Under the pieces are notes generated by a model, which worked only from the letters and a program-made list of their open reading frames with translations, did not search any database and was not told where the DNA came from. From an uncultured Rothia sp. (GTDB lineage: Bacteria > Actinomycetota > Actinomycetes > Actinomycetales > Micrococcaceae): a stretch of 64,000 nucleotides of DNA. Both the position numbers and the translations under genes were made by a program. This document shows, one piece after another, positions 34,016 through 42,788 of this stretch; the first letter of the stretch is position 1, and every line of letters starts with the position of its first letter. The DNA is taken from positions 321,908-385,907 of the forward strand of contig CAMIIO010000001.1 in assembly GCA_946221065.1 (NCBI GenBank). Direction: 5' to 3'.

Positions 34016-34594
34016 ATGGCACCGAACACAACTGAGCTACTTCAAGAAAGTGGGCACGGAACCAGCACCGGCTACGGCGATTACCACACCTACTCCGGTG
34101 AAGGCTTTGCGCACCAGCAGCAGAACGCCGTCAATCCCTTTGCCACCAATGCCGGCTATGCTTTTAGCCCAACCCCGCAAACCCCAAACCCTGCCATACG
34201 GCGATCCCAAGGCGTACTCGGTGTATCCGCACTGTTCTTCCTTGCCACGCTTGCTACCAGTTTTACCTCCAACGCCGAGTACGCCCAGCAGGTGGGTCAC
34301 CTCTCAGTGGGTGCATCGATTGCCTCGGGCATCTGCTCCGCCGCTGTTGCAGTATTGCTCTACGGATTTGTTGCTTACCTCATGCATCGCCGTGAAAACA
34401 CCGGGCGCATGATTGGTATTGGTTTCTCCCTGGTAGGAATCATTATGGGGCTCTGGTGGGCGTTCGCAGACTTCATGCTGGGAACCCCGCTGGGGATGAT
34501 TAGTGGAGTTCTCTTTACGGGGCTAGTGATAACTAATGCCGTGTGGCTGCACCTTACTAATCAGCCCAAGCTGTATCGCGGTTTACGCCGTTAG
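34016..34594 (+). CDS. Four-helix membrane protein, paralogue of the preceding gene
   Basis: A 192-residue protein with a Thr/Pro/Asn/Gln-rich N-terminus of about 65 residues and four helices (about 68-86, 96-118, 127-148, 152-174). The loop RRENTGRMIGIGFSLVG matches KGKNAGRITGIVFCILG of the preceding gene. Function unknown. AGGAGATCCCC precedes the ATG. Each gene has its own terminator, so they are separate transcription units. Confidence 0.65.
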   Translation: MAPNTTELLQESGHGTSTGYGDYHTYSGEGFAHQQQNAVNPFATNAGYAFSPTPQTPNPAIRRSQGVLGVSALFFLATLATSFTSNAEYAQQVGHLSVGASIASGICSAAVAVLLYGFVAYLMHRRENTGRMIGIGFSLVGIIMGLWWAFADFMLGTPLGMISGVLFTGLVITNAVWLHLTNQPKLYRGLRR

Positions 34595-34613
34595 ATATCG
34601 CTACTACGAATCA

Positions 34614-34650
34614 AAGACCCGCCGGCTTTTTTACCGGTGGGTCTTCTTTT
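34614..34650 (+). terminator. Terminator after second membrane protein gene
   Basis: AAGACCCGCCGG (34614-34625) pairs with CCGGTGGGTCTT (34634-34645) with one G-U, followed by CTTTT. Confidence 0.8.
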
Positions 34651-34766
34651 ATGAACAGGAACCCCGTGATAAATCGCGCTGAAGCACCTCAGGCACTAAA
34701 CTGGGGAACGATTGACCGTAGTGCCGTGCACCGGCAACCATTCACAACCCGGAAGATGAGTAGTTA

Positions 34767-35891
34767 ATGAGCGATTCATTGCCAGAGGGCAACGCCGCGC
34801 CGGAATCGTACCGGATTCTGGCTCAGATTAAAGACGTTTTAGAAAACGATGAGAATGGCCTCGAAGTAGTTCAGCAGGCTTTTGCCGATGAATTTGAACG
34901 TGCCCGCCAAGAAATTGCGGAACGTTCCGAGTCCTTTGAGAAGCTTAAGGAAATCCGTCTGGCGTTCCTGGGGGATAAGGGTGGCTTTACCCTTGCCAAT
35001 AAGCAGATGCGCGATCTGCGTAAGGAGCATAAGGCCGAGGTTGGTAAGCTGATGGGCCAGGCGCGGGGACGTCTATCCAAGGCTCTTGAAGCACGTACCC
35101 AGGAGCTAGAGGAAGAGCGCGACGCGCGCATTCTGGTTGAAGAAGCCGTGGACGTGACCGCGGCTTCGGCGCGCCGTCAGCTGGGTGGCCGTCATCCCTT
35201 GAATATTCTGCAGGATCATCTCACCGATATTTTTGTGGCGATGGGCTGGGAAGTTGCTGACGGCCCCGAGGTGGAGTCCGAATGGTTTAACTTTGATTCA
35301 CTGAATTTTGAGCCGGATCACCCGGCGCGTGAGCTACAGGACACTTTCTTTGTGGAGCCTGCCAGCGCTCACCTGGTTTTGCGCACGCACACCTCTCCGG
35401 TGCAGATGCGTTCGCTTTTGAGCCGCGAGCTTCCCGTGTACGTGGTCTGTCCCGGTCAGGTGTACCGTACCGATGAGCTGGACGCTACGCACACTCCGGT
35501 GTTCCATCAGCTTGAAGGGCTAGCCGTGGATAAGGGCCTAACCATGGCAGATTTGAAGGGCACCTTGGAACACATGGCGCGTGAAATGTTCGGCCCCGAA
35601 GCAAAAATTCGTTTGCGCCCCAATTACTTCCCGTTCACTGAGCCTTCTGCCGAGCTTGATCTCTGGCACCCCGGTGCTAAGGGCGGCCCCCAGTGGATTG
35701 AGTGGGGCGGCTGCGGCATGGTGAATCCCAATGTGCTGCGTGCTGCCGGTATTGATCCGGAAGTTTATTCAGGTTTTGCCTTTGGTATGGGCTTGGAGCG
35801 TACCCTCATGTTCCGCAATAACGTGGCGGATATGCACGACATGATTGAGGGCGATATTCGATTCAGCCAGCAGTTCGGAATGGAGATCTAA
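34767..35891 (+). CDS. pheS: Phenylalanine-tRNA ligase alpha subunit
   Basis: Class II aminoacyl-tRNA synthetase subunit that activates phenylalanine. The N-terminal coiled coil (about residues 20-115) contacts tRNA. The catalytic core has motif 2 FHQLEGLAVDKG and motif 3 GFAFGMGLERTLM. Length 374 is slightly long because of the charged N-terminus. pheT starts three bases after the stop. Upstream I find no T-box; a possible -10 (TAAACT) lies at 34697-34702. Confidence 0.97.
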   Translation: MSDSLPEGNAAPESYRILAQIKDVLENDENGLEVVQQAFADEFERARQEIAERSESFEKLKEIRLAFLGDKGGFTLANKQMRDLRKEHKAEVGKLMGQARGRLSKALEARTQELEEERDARILVEEAVDVTAASARRQLGGRHPLNILQDHLTDIFVAMGWEVADGPEVESEWFNFDSLNFEPDHPARELQDTFFVEPASAHLVLRTHTSPVQMRSLLSRELPVYVVCPGQVYRTDELDATHTPVFHQLEGLAVDKGLTMADLKGTLEHMAREMFGPEAKIRLRPNYFPFTEPSAELDLWHPGAKGGPQWIEWGGCGMVNPNVLRAAGIDPEVYSGFAFGMGLERTLMFRNNVADMHDMIEGDIRFSQQFGMEI

Positions 35892-35894
35892 TTA

Positions 35895-38447
35895 ATGCGT
35901 ATCCCACTTTCTTGGTTGCGTGAGTACGCACCCGTCCCGGCAGACGCAACAGCCGAAGATGTGATGGCTACCCTGGTAAAGGTTGGTCTTGAAGAAGAAG
36001 ACGTACACCGTCCCACCGATGAGCTCAGCGGACCGATTGTGGTGGGTCAGGTGCTTTCCATGGAACCGGAGACTCACTCGAACGGTAAGACCGTGAACTG
36101 GTGCCAGGTGCGCGTGGTTCCCGAGGGCCAGAAGCAGACCCTTACGGGTAAAGGTATTGAGGAAGACGGCGTGCAGGGTATTATCTGTGGCACCCACAAC
36201 TTTAAGGTAGGGGACAAGGTTGTTGTGACTTTGCCCGGCGCTGTGCTTCCCGGTGGCTTTGCAATCACCGCGCGGAAAACCTACGGTCACAAGTCCGCCG
36301 GCATGATCGCCTCGGTGCGTGAGCTCGGGATCGGCGATGACCACGGCGGTATTTTGGTGCTCTCTACCCTGGGACTAGACCCAGAAGTTGGCACGGACGC
36401 CATGGAGCTACTCGGTCTCTACGACGAAGCCGCCGAAGTTAACGTGACCCCGGATCGCGGCTACGCTTTCTCTATCCGCGGTATCGCCCGCGAGTACTGC
36501 CACGCCGTCAACACTGATTTTGAGGATTTCGTGCTTGATCTTGCCGAGCGCGCGCCGGCAGTCAACCCCTCCGGGTACTCGGTAGAGATTATCGACGACG
36601 CACCGATTCACGGCAATCCCGGCTGCACTCGCTTTGTGACCCGTAAGGTGACCGGCGTAAACTCTGCCGCGCCCGTGCCTACCTGGATGTCTTCGCGCCT
36701 GCGTCTTGCCGGCGTCCGCTCCATTTCGTTGCCGGTGGATATTTCCAACTACGTGATGCTCGAAACCGGTCAACCGCTGCATTTTTATGATGCGGACAAG
36801 CTGGACGGCGGTATCGTGGTTCGTCGCGCACAGGCGGGGGAGAAGCTCACCACCCTCGATGAAAAGGAACGTGAGCTTCACTCCGAAGACCTGCTTATTT
36901 GCGATCAATCCGGCCCCATCGGTCTAGCTGGTGTGATGGGCGGGGCAAGCACCGAAACCTCCACCGAAACCACCTCGATTCTGATTGAGGCGGCTCGCTT
37001 TGATGAGGTTTCCGTGGCCCGTACCGCACGCCGTCATAAACTTTCCTCCGATGCCTCTAAGCGTTTTGAACGCGGAGTGGACACCAAGTTGCAGGCGGCA
37101 GCTGCCCAACGCGCAGTTGATTTGCTAGTTGAACTTGCCGGCGCCACCGTAGAGGAGGGCGTGACCGATGTGAACAACACGGAAGAGCCCACCACAATCG
37201 AGCTACCCAAGGGGTACACTGCTGCTCGAATCGGCGTGGAGTACACCGAGGCACAAATCGTTGAGCCACTGCGCGCTATTGGCGCTCAGGTTCATGTGGG
37301 CGAAGATTCGCTGAGCGTGCAGGTTCCTTCCTGGCGTCCGGACCTCAAATTCAAGGAAGACCTCACCGAAGAGGTTGCCCGGCTCAACGGCTACGAGCAG
37401 ATTCCTGCCACCTTACCCGTGGCTCCTCCCGGTCGGGGTTACACGCCCGAGCAACGCGCTCGTCGTCGTGCTCTGAATGCGCTTGCAGCAGCCGGGCTGA
37501 CCGAAGTATTTGCTTACCCGTTTGTTTCTGAAGAAGCGAATAATCTGTGGGCAACCCCTACTGAGGGCAAAAAACTGGCTTCGGTTCGGCTAGCTAATCC
37601 GATTTCTTCGGCGCAGGGTTGGCTACGTCGTTCCCTGCTTCCCGGGCTAGTAGAGGTACTGCGGCGCAATCTTTCCCGTGGTTTCAAGAACCTGGCTATC
37701 TATGAATCCGGTAATGTGTTTTTGCCCGGTGAACAGCTTGGCTCTACCTCAATTCCCGGCGTGGGTGTGCGTCCTTCGGATGAGGTTTTGGCTGATTTGA
37801 GAGCAGGTATTCCTGATCAGCCGCGTCTCATTGCCGGCTTATTCTGCGGCATCGAACACGAAGAGATGCCCGGTGCTTCGGCTCGTGCCTACGATTGGTG
37901 CGATGCCCTGGACGCCGTTAACCTGGTAGCGGATGCTATGGGCGTGGATTTGGAGGTGGCTCAGGGTAAGCATCAGGCATTCCATCCTGGACGTACCGCC
38001 GAGTTACGCACCGATGATGGCACCGTGATCGGCTATGCCGGTGAGCTACACCCCAAGCTCCTCAAAGACCTGGATTTGCCCGAACGCACCTGCGCTTTTG
38101 AGCTGAACTTTACCGAATTGGTGGGAGAACAGCCTGGGCCGGTGGAAGCCGAGGGCATCTATGGCTACCCGGCAACCAACCAGGATGTCGCTTTGATTGT
38201 GGATGCCGCTGTTCCTGCCGCAGAGCTGGTGCAAGCGCTTGCCGAAGGCGCAGGGGAACTTCTGGAGAACATCCGCGTATTTGATGACTATCGCGGTACC
38301 GGTATTGAGGCGGGCAAGAAGTCCGTGGCGTTCGCGTTGCGTTTCCGAGCCAATGACCGCACTCTGACGGCTGAAGAGGCATCTGCTTCTCGCGAAGCCG
38401 CCGTGGCAGTAGCGGCAGAACGTTTTGGCGCAGTGCAGCGCGGCTAA
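35895..38447 (+). CDS. pheT: Phenylalanine-tRNA ligase beta subunit
   Basis: An 850-residue subunit that binds tRNAPhe and edits mischarged Tyr-tRNA. Order of domains: B1, then EMAP/OB tRNA-binding domain (about 40-160), B3/B4 editing domain (DISNYVMLETGQPLHFYD), B5 DNA-binding-like domain, pseudo-catalytic core (LANPISSAQGWLRRSLLPGL) and the C-terminal FDX-ACB anticodon-binding domain (about 755-850, ending in RFRANDRTLT). Forms an (alpha-beta)2 enzyme with PheS. Confidence 0.97.
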   Translation: MRIPLSWLREYAPVPADATAEDVMATLVKVGLEEEDVHRPTDELSGPIVVGQVLSMEPETHSNGKTVNWCQVRVVPEGQKQTLTGKGIEEDGVQGIICGTHNFKVGDKVVVTLPGAVLPGGFAITARKTYGHKSAGMIASVRELGIGDDHGGILVLSTLGLDPEVGTDAMELLGLYDEAAEVNVTPDRGYAFSIRGIAREYCHAVNTDFEDFVLDLAERAPAVNPSGYSVEIIDDAPIHGNPGCTRFVTRKVTGVNSAAPVPTWMSSRLRLAGVRSISLPVDISNYVMLETGQPLHFYDADKLDGGIVVRRAQAGEKLTTLDEKERELHSEDLLICDQSGPIGLAGVMGGASTETSTETTSILIEAARFDEVSVARTARRHKLSSDASKRFERGVDTKLQAAAAQRAVDLLVELAGATVEEGVTDVNNTEEPTTIELPKGYTAARIGVEYTEAQIVEPLRAIGAQVHVGEDSLSVQVPSWRPDLKFKEDLTEEVARLNGYEQIPATLPVAPPGRGYTPEQRARRRALNALAAAGLTEVFAYPFVSEEANNLWATPTEGKKLASVRLANPISSAQGWLRRSLLPGLVEVLRRNLSRGFKNLAIYESGNVFLPGEQLGSTSIPGVGVRPSDEVLADLRAGIPDQPRLIAGLFCGIEHEEMPGASARAYDWCDALDAVNLVADAMGVDLEVAQGKHQAFHPGRTAELRTDDGTVIGYAGELHPKLLKDLDLPERTCAFELNFTELVGEQPGPVEAEGIYGYPATNQDVALIVDAAVPAAELVQALAEGAGELLENIRVFDDYRGTGIEAGKKSVAFALRFRANDRTLTAEEASASREAAVAVAAERFGAVQRG

Positions 38448-38470
38448 ACTTCAGAGCTTTCTTTACCGAT

Positions 38471-38518
38471 AGCGCAAGGCCCTTTCCTGGAGAATTATGA
38501 CGGAGAGGGCCTTGCGCT
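38471..38518 (+). terminator. Hairpin after pheT
   Basis: AGCGCAAGGCCCT (38471-38483) pairs perfectly over 13 bases with AGGGCCTTGCGCT (38506-38518); no U-tract. Confidence 0.65.
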
Positions 38519-38596
38519 CTGCACCGCGGATTGTGGGGAAAAAGTTCGACTCATAACGTTATGTAAGAAGTGGGGATAGAAACAGTTAACCGATAA

Positions 38597-38626
38597 TTCA
38601 CCGTGCCGGCTAAAGACCAGTAGAAT
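38597..38626 (+). promoter_or_regulatory. Promoter upstream of the membrane-anchored protein gene
   Basis: TTCACC (38597-38602) and TAGAAT (38621-38626), spaced by 18 bases. Confidence 0.45.
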
Positions 38627-38677
38627 AAGGAAATCGCCCTTAAATTTTTATCCCAATCACTCGTGCGGAGATTTTCT

Positions 38678-39334
38678 ATGACCCAGGAACCTTTCCAGGA
38701 CCAGGAACCAAATAACGATTCATTTTTTGATTTTGCAGAAGATGAGGATCACTTTGAGGAACCAGTAGATTCGCGTTCTCGCTGGATCACTGTTGCTCTG
38801 GTGGCGTTGGCAACTATTATTGCGCTAATTCTGTGTGTTTTTGGTGTTCGTGCGCTGACTAATGCGAGCGCTAATGAGGGGTATGAGGATAAGTCTTGGG
38901 TGGTTACCGGAACTCTGGCTGATCTGACCCCAGACCTTGTGAGCACTTCTAATAACGGTGTGTATAACGCGCAGGTTCCTGCCGATGATCGCGTGAACGG
39001 TAAGGTGTATAAATCTCAGTTTAAAGACCCCGTGAAGGTGTATGCGGGAGATACTATTCAGTTCCGTGGCGGTCAGGTGGGAGCAGTAAAATCTGATTTT
39101 CCGGAGAAGGCTGATGCGTTGATTGCGGAGAATGATAGTGGACAGCTTGAAGTGGTACGAGCTGGCAAAGAAGGCTCGCTTAAGCCCGTGACTGCCTCAT
39201 TGGTCAATCAGCAGCGGATGCTTGGCTGGGGCTCACTGTTGGGTGCGGTTCTGATCTTGGGTGGCGGTATTTGGGGTGCGATTCGGCTGAATCGACGTCG
39301 TGTATGGGACGATGAAGAGTCGATAGATTATTAA
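38678..39334 (+). CDS. Membrane protein with two terminal helices and an external domain, function unknown
   Basis: A 218-residue protein. Acidic cytoplasmic N-terminus (about 35 residues), transmembrane helix about 40-62, an external domain of about 115 residues (WVVTGTLADLTPDLVSTSNN ... VYAGDTIQFRGGQVG) and a second helix about 183-203, with a charged cytoplasmic tail. The external domain is beta-rich in appearance. I do not recognise a family. The ATG at 38678 has GGAG eight bases upstream; a GTG at 38663 is possible. Separate promoter and terminator make it monocistronic. Confidence 0.6.
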   Translation: MTQEPFQDQEPNNDSFFDFAEDEDHFEEPVDSRSRWITVALVALATIIALILCVFGVRALTNASANEGYEDKSWVVTGTLADLTPDLVSTSNNGVYNAQVPADDRVNGKVYKSQFKDPVKVYAGDTIQFRGGQVGAVKSDFPEKADALIAENDSGQLEVVRAGKEGSLKPVTASLVNQQRMLGWGSLLGAVLILGGGIWGAIRLNRRRVWDDEESIDY

Positions 39335-39354
39335 ACCGGATGATCTTACGTGAG

Positions 39355-39393
39355 AACTGCGGCCGCCTTGGAAAGAGGGCGGCCGCAGTTTTT
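39355..39393 (+). terminator. Terminator after the membrane-anchored protein gene
   Basis: AACTGCGGCCGCC (39355-39367) pairs perfectly with GGCGGCCGCAGTT (39378-39390) and is followed by further T residues. It faces the convergent oxidoreductase gene. Confidence 0.8.
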
Positions 39394-39410
39394 ATGTGTT
39401 GGAGCATGGA

Positions 39411-40388
39411 TTAGGGTTTGAGAATTACTTTGCCCTGGGTTTTTCGCGCTTCGAGGTATTGGTGGGCTTGTGTTGCTTCGGCGAGCGGGAATTGCTGGTC
39501 TACACGGACGGTGAGTTTTTCGGCGAGTACGAGGTCAAAAAGTTCGTTCATGCGCCAGAGTAGTTCATCACGGTTGAGGATGTAGTGTGCAAGGGTGGGG
39601 CGGGTGACGAAAAGCGATCCGCCGGAGTTGAGCCGTTGCAGATCGAACGGGGGCACCTGCCCGGATGCGCCGCCAAAGAGTACTGCCGTGCCGCGGGTCT
39701 TGAGGGTGCTGAGCGATTTATCAAAGGTGTCTTTGCCTACCGAGTCGTAGACGACTTCTACGCCGCGTCCGTCAGTGATGTCGCGGGTTTTTTCTGCGAA
39801 ATCGTCGTACCCGAGCACATAATCTGCCCCGAGCGAACGGGCGATCTCAGCTTTTTCTTCGGTGGAGACGGTGGTAATGACGGTAGCACCAATGGATTTG
39901 AGTAACTGGATGGCAAGTCCGCCTACTCCGCCTGCACCTGCGTGGAAAAGCACGGTGTCTTCGGGCTGCACCTGGTAGGTGGAGCGGGTGAGGTAGTGCG
40001 CCGTCATGCCCTGAAGGGGTAGTGCGGCCGCTACTTCGTCGCTGATGCCTTCGGGAACCGTCACGGCAAATTCTTCATCGACGACAAAGTATTCGGCGTA
40101 GGTGGCGGCGGCGGAGGCGGTGGTAATACGATCTCCTACCGAGAATTCGGTGACGTCTGCGCCGATTTCTGTCACGACGCCGCAGGCTTCACCTCCTAGG
40201 GTAAAGGGGAGTTCTACGGGGTAGACGCCGGCGCGCTGGTAGGTTTCAATAAAATTGACGCCGGTAGCGAGGGTTTTGACGAGGACTTGGTGGGGCCGCG
40301 GGGTGGGGCGGGGGACCTCTACGGGGGTGAGAACTTCGGCGTTACCGGTGTGGGGTACGTGAATTGCTTTCATTGTTGTTTCAGTCAT
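39411..40388 (-). CDS. Zinc-independent quinone oxidoreductase (MDR superfamily)
   Basis: A 325-residue NADPH-dependent reductase of the QOR/zeta-crystallin type. The N-terminal GroES-like domain lacks the zinc-binding cysteines of alcohol dehydrogenases. The Rossmann motif is HAGAGGVGGLAIQLLK, and GADYVLGYDDF follows. E. coli QorA reduces quinones; the substrate here is open. The start at 40388 is backed by a minus-strand -10 box TAGGGT (40395-40400) six bases ahead, so the message is probably leaderless. Confidence 0.88.
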   Translation of the reverse strand: MTETTMKAIHVPHTGNAEVLTPVEVPRPTPRPHQVLVKTLATGVNFIETYQRAGVYPVELPFTLGGEACGVVTEIGADVTEFSVGDRITTASAAATYAEYFVVDEEFAVTVPEGISDEVAAALPLQGMTAHYLTRSTYQVQPEDTVLFHAGAGGVGGLAIQLLKSIGATVITTVSTEEKAEIARSLGADYVLGYDDFAEKTRDITDGRGVEVVYDSVGKDTFDKSLSTLKTRGTAVLFGGASGQVPPFDLQRLNSGGSLFVTRPTLAHYILNRDELLWRMNELFDLVLAEKLTVRVDQQFPLAEATQAHQYLEARKTQGKVILKP

Positions 40389-40394
40389 GTTTTA

Positions 40395-40400
40395 ACCCTA
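40395..40400 (-). promoter_or_regulatory. -10 box of a leaderless oxidoreductase transcript
   Basis: TAGGGT on the minus strand lies exactly six bases ahead of the ATG, with no ribosome-binding site. Confidence 0.45.
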
Positions 40401-40456
40401 CTCAACTGTGCTGGTGAGGGCTAGGTGGGGTAGTGAGCTAAATATTTGCCCAGAAT

Positions 40457-40503
40457 ATGAATAAATATAGAAATATATGTATAAATATCGTTAGTATGGG
40501 TGT
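40457..40503 (+). promoter_or_regulatory. argC promoter with two ArgR half-boxes 20 bases apart
   Basis: ATGAATAAATAT (40457-40468) and ATGTATAAATAT (40477-40488) differ by one base and repeat with a 20-base period, the spacing of paired ARG boxes. The -10 box TAGTAT (40492-40497) is six bases ahead of the ATG at 40504, giving a leaderless argC. ArgR bound at the boxes would cover the -35 region. Confidence 0.7.
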
Positions 40504-41550
40504 ATGACTTTTACCGCAGCAATTTCAGGAGCAACCGGATATGCCGGCGGAGAGGTATTGCGTCTCTTGGCTCAGCATCCGCAGATTGACGTCGCCACAG
40601 TTACCGCGCACTCCCAAGCGGGCGCACGTTTGGGTGATATTGCACCGCATCTGCGATCGTACGCCGAGATGACGGTTCAGGAGACTACCGCGGAAAATCT
40701 GCGCGGGCACGACGTCGTCTTTCTTGCCTTACCGCACGGTGCTTCCGCAGAGATTGCCGCCCAATTAGATAACAGCACCTTGGTGATTGATATTGCGGCA
40801 GATCACCGTATTGAGTCCGCGGCGGCCTGGGAAAAGTTTTATGGGACGGAACATGCCGGATTCTGGCCCTACGGACTGCCCGAGCTGATCCAAGCAGACG
40901 GAACGAAGCAGCGAGAGAGGCTTAGCGACACACAGCGGATAGCCGTACCCGGATGCTATCCCACAGCATCTGTGCTGGGCTTGGCTCCAGGGTTTGCCGC
41001 TGGCTTACTTGAACCGCAGGATGTGGTGATTGTGGCAGCCTCGGGTGTCTCGGGGGCAGGAAAAGGTCTGAAACCGCATCTGCTGGGTGCGGAGTCGATG
41101 GGAAATATGAGCACCTATGGGGTGGGCGGCATACACCGTCATATCCCGGAGATCGAACAGGGGCTTTCCCGCGCGGCTGGCGAGTCTGTGAGCTTGTCGT
41201 TCACACCTACCCTTGTTCCCATGCCGCGTGGCATTCTTGCTACGCTCACCGCCAAGGTCAAATCCGGAACTACTGAGCAACAATTACGCACTGCCTGGCA
41301 GCGGGCGTATGAGCAGGAGTCCTTTGTTCGCCTCCTACCCCAGGGGCAGTTTCCCACCACCAAGTCCGTGCAAGGATCGAACTTTGTGGATATGCAGGTA
41401 GCTTTGGACGCGCGGGCACAGCGAGCCATCGTGTCGGTAGCTATTGATAACCTCACCAAGGGAACTGCCGGTGGAGCCATCCAATCTATGAACCTTGCCC
41501 TGGGGCTTCCAGAAACCTTGGGCCTTACACACGAGGGGGTATCACCCTAA
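40504..41550 (+). CDS. argC: N-acetyl-gamma-glutamyl-phosphate reductase ArgC
   Basis: NADPH-dependent reduction of N-acetylglutamyl phosphate in arginine synthesis. The Rossmann start is GATGYAGGEVLRLL and the catalytic Cys lies in VPGCYPTAS. The HRHIPEIEQ motif is also present. Length 348 is normal. ATG start without Shine-Dalgarno, with a -10 box at leaderless distance. Its stop overlaps the argJ start by one base (TAATG). Confidence 0.96.
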   Translation: MTFTAAISGATGYAGGEVLRLLAQHPQIDVATVTAHSQAGARLGDIAPHLRSYAEMTVQETTAENLRGHDVVFLALPHGASAEIAAQLDNSTLVIDIAADHRIESAAAWEKFYGTEHAGFWPYGLPELIQADGTKQRERLSDTQRIAVPGCYPTASVLGLAPGFAAGLLEPQDVVIVAASGVSGAGKGLKPHLLGAESMGNMSTYGVGGIHRHIPEIEQGLSRAAGESVSLSFTPTLVPMPRGILATLTAKVKSGTTEQQLRTAWQRAYEQESFVRLLPQGQFPTTKSVQGSNFVDMQVALDARAQRAIVSVAIDNLTKGTAGGAIQSMNLALGLPETLGLTHEGVSP

Positions 41551-42758
41551 TGACCGTGGCAAAAGAACATGGGTTAGAAACCTTAGGAATAACCTTTCCT
41601 CTGGGCTTTCGTGCTGCTGGCGTGGTAGCCGGTATCTCTACGGTAGCCGATAAACGAGATGTGGCACTGGTGGTCAACGACGGGCCATTGGATGTGGGTG
41701 CCGCAGTATTTACGTCTAATCGTTTTAGCGCAGCACCGGTCCAGTGGAGCCGCACCGTGGTGGCTAACGGAACGGTTAAAGCGGTACTGCTCAACTCCGG
41801 AGGGGCAAATGCCTGTACGGGCAAACCGGGGTACGAGGACGCCGTAGCGAGCGCCCGTCATGCAGCGGCTTTGCTGGGTGCTCGGCCGGAGGACGTGTTG
41901 GTGTGCTCGACGGGACTGATTGGTGAGCGCTTGCCTATGCAGAATCTTTTGGCAGGTACTGAGCTAGCTGCCGATGAGCTAGGGAGATCATCCGAGCACG
42001 GACTAAACACTGCCCAGGCCATTATGACCACCGATACGGTGCCTAAATATGTGGGAACTGAAGTGAAGTCAGGCTCTGGCTCGTATCGTGTTGCTGGTAT
42101 GGCAAAGGGGGCTGGAATGCTTGCACCCGGTTTGGCAACAATGTTGGCCGTGGTAACCACTGATGCCGTGCTGAGTCCCGAGCAGGCGGATAGGGCATTG
42201 CGTGAGGCGGTGCGGTTGAGCTTTAACCGGGTTGATTCGGATGGTTGTATGAGCACCAACGACACGGTGAGCTTGCTGGCTTCGGGGGCTTCGGGCGTGG
42301 TTCCGGATGAGCAAGAATTTGTTCAGGCTCTCACCAAGGTGTGCGCGGAGTTGGGGCGGCAGCTTATTGCCGACGCTGAGGGCGCAAGTCATGACATCAC
42401 GGTACGTACCGTCAATGCAGCCACAGAGTCCGACGCTGACGAAGTCTCGCGCGCGGTGAGCCGTTCTAATCTGTTCAAGTGCGCAATCTTTGGCAATGAC
42501 CCGAATTGGGGCAGGATTCTCTCTGAAGTGGGAACTACTTCCGCGGCATTTGAACCGGAGGCGGTGAATGTTTCGATTAACGGGGTGCAGGTGTGTGCCG
42601 GTGGCGGTATTGGTGAAGATCGTTCGTTAGTGAATCTGGGCAGTACTCGCGAGGTGCTGGTGGAGATTGACCTGGCTGCCGGTAGTTGCGAGGCAAGTAT
42701 TCTCACCAATGACCTCACCCACGCCTATGTGGAAGAAAATTCCGCCTATTCCAGCTAA
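41550..42758 (+). CDS. argJ: Bifunctional ornithine acetyltransferase / N-acetylglutamate synthase ArgJ
   Basis: Recycles the acetyl group from N-acetylornithine to glutamate. The precursor is cut by itself between Ala and Thr in APGLATMLAV, producing alpha and beta chains with the Thr as nucleophile; KGAGMLAPGLATML is intact. LNSGGANACTG in the alpha chain and NDPNWGRI in the beta chain are conserved. Because it recycles acetyl groups, no ArgE is needed and none is seen. Second gene of the arg operon. Confidence 0.96.
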   Translation: MTVAKEHGLETLGITFPLGFRAAGVVAGISTVADKRDVALVVNDGPLDVGAAVFTSNRFSAAPVQWSRTVVANGTVKAVLLNSGGANACTGKPGYEDAVASARHAAALLGARPEDVLVCSTGLIGERLPMQNLLAGTELAADELGRSSEHGLNTAQAIMTTDTVPKYVGTEVKSGSGSYRVAGMAKGAGMLAPGLATMLAVVTTDAVLSPEQADRALREAVRLSFNRVDSDGCMSTNDTVSLLASGASGVVPDEQEFVQALTKVCAELGRQLIADAEGASHDITVRTVNAATESDADEVSRAVSRSNLFKCAIFGNDPNWGRILSEVGTTSAAFEPEAVNVSINGVQVCAGGGIGEDRSLVNLGSTREVLVEIDLAAGSCEASILTNDLTHAYVEENSAYSS

Positions 42759-42788
42759 TACCCGCAATAATTCTCGGGAGAAACTCTC

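Noticed and set aside
34651..34766. T-box or other riboswitch upstream of pheS
   Set aside because: No T-box sequence, specifier loop or antiterminator is visible in the 116 bases.
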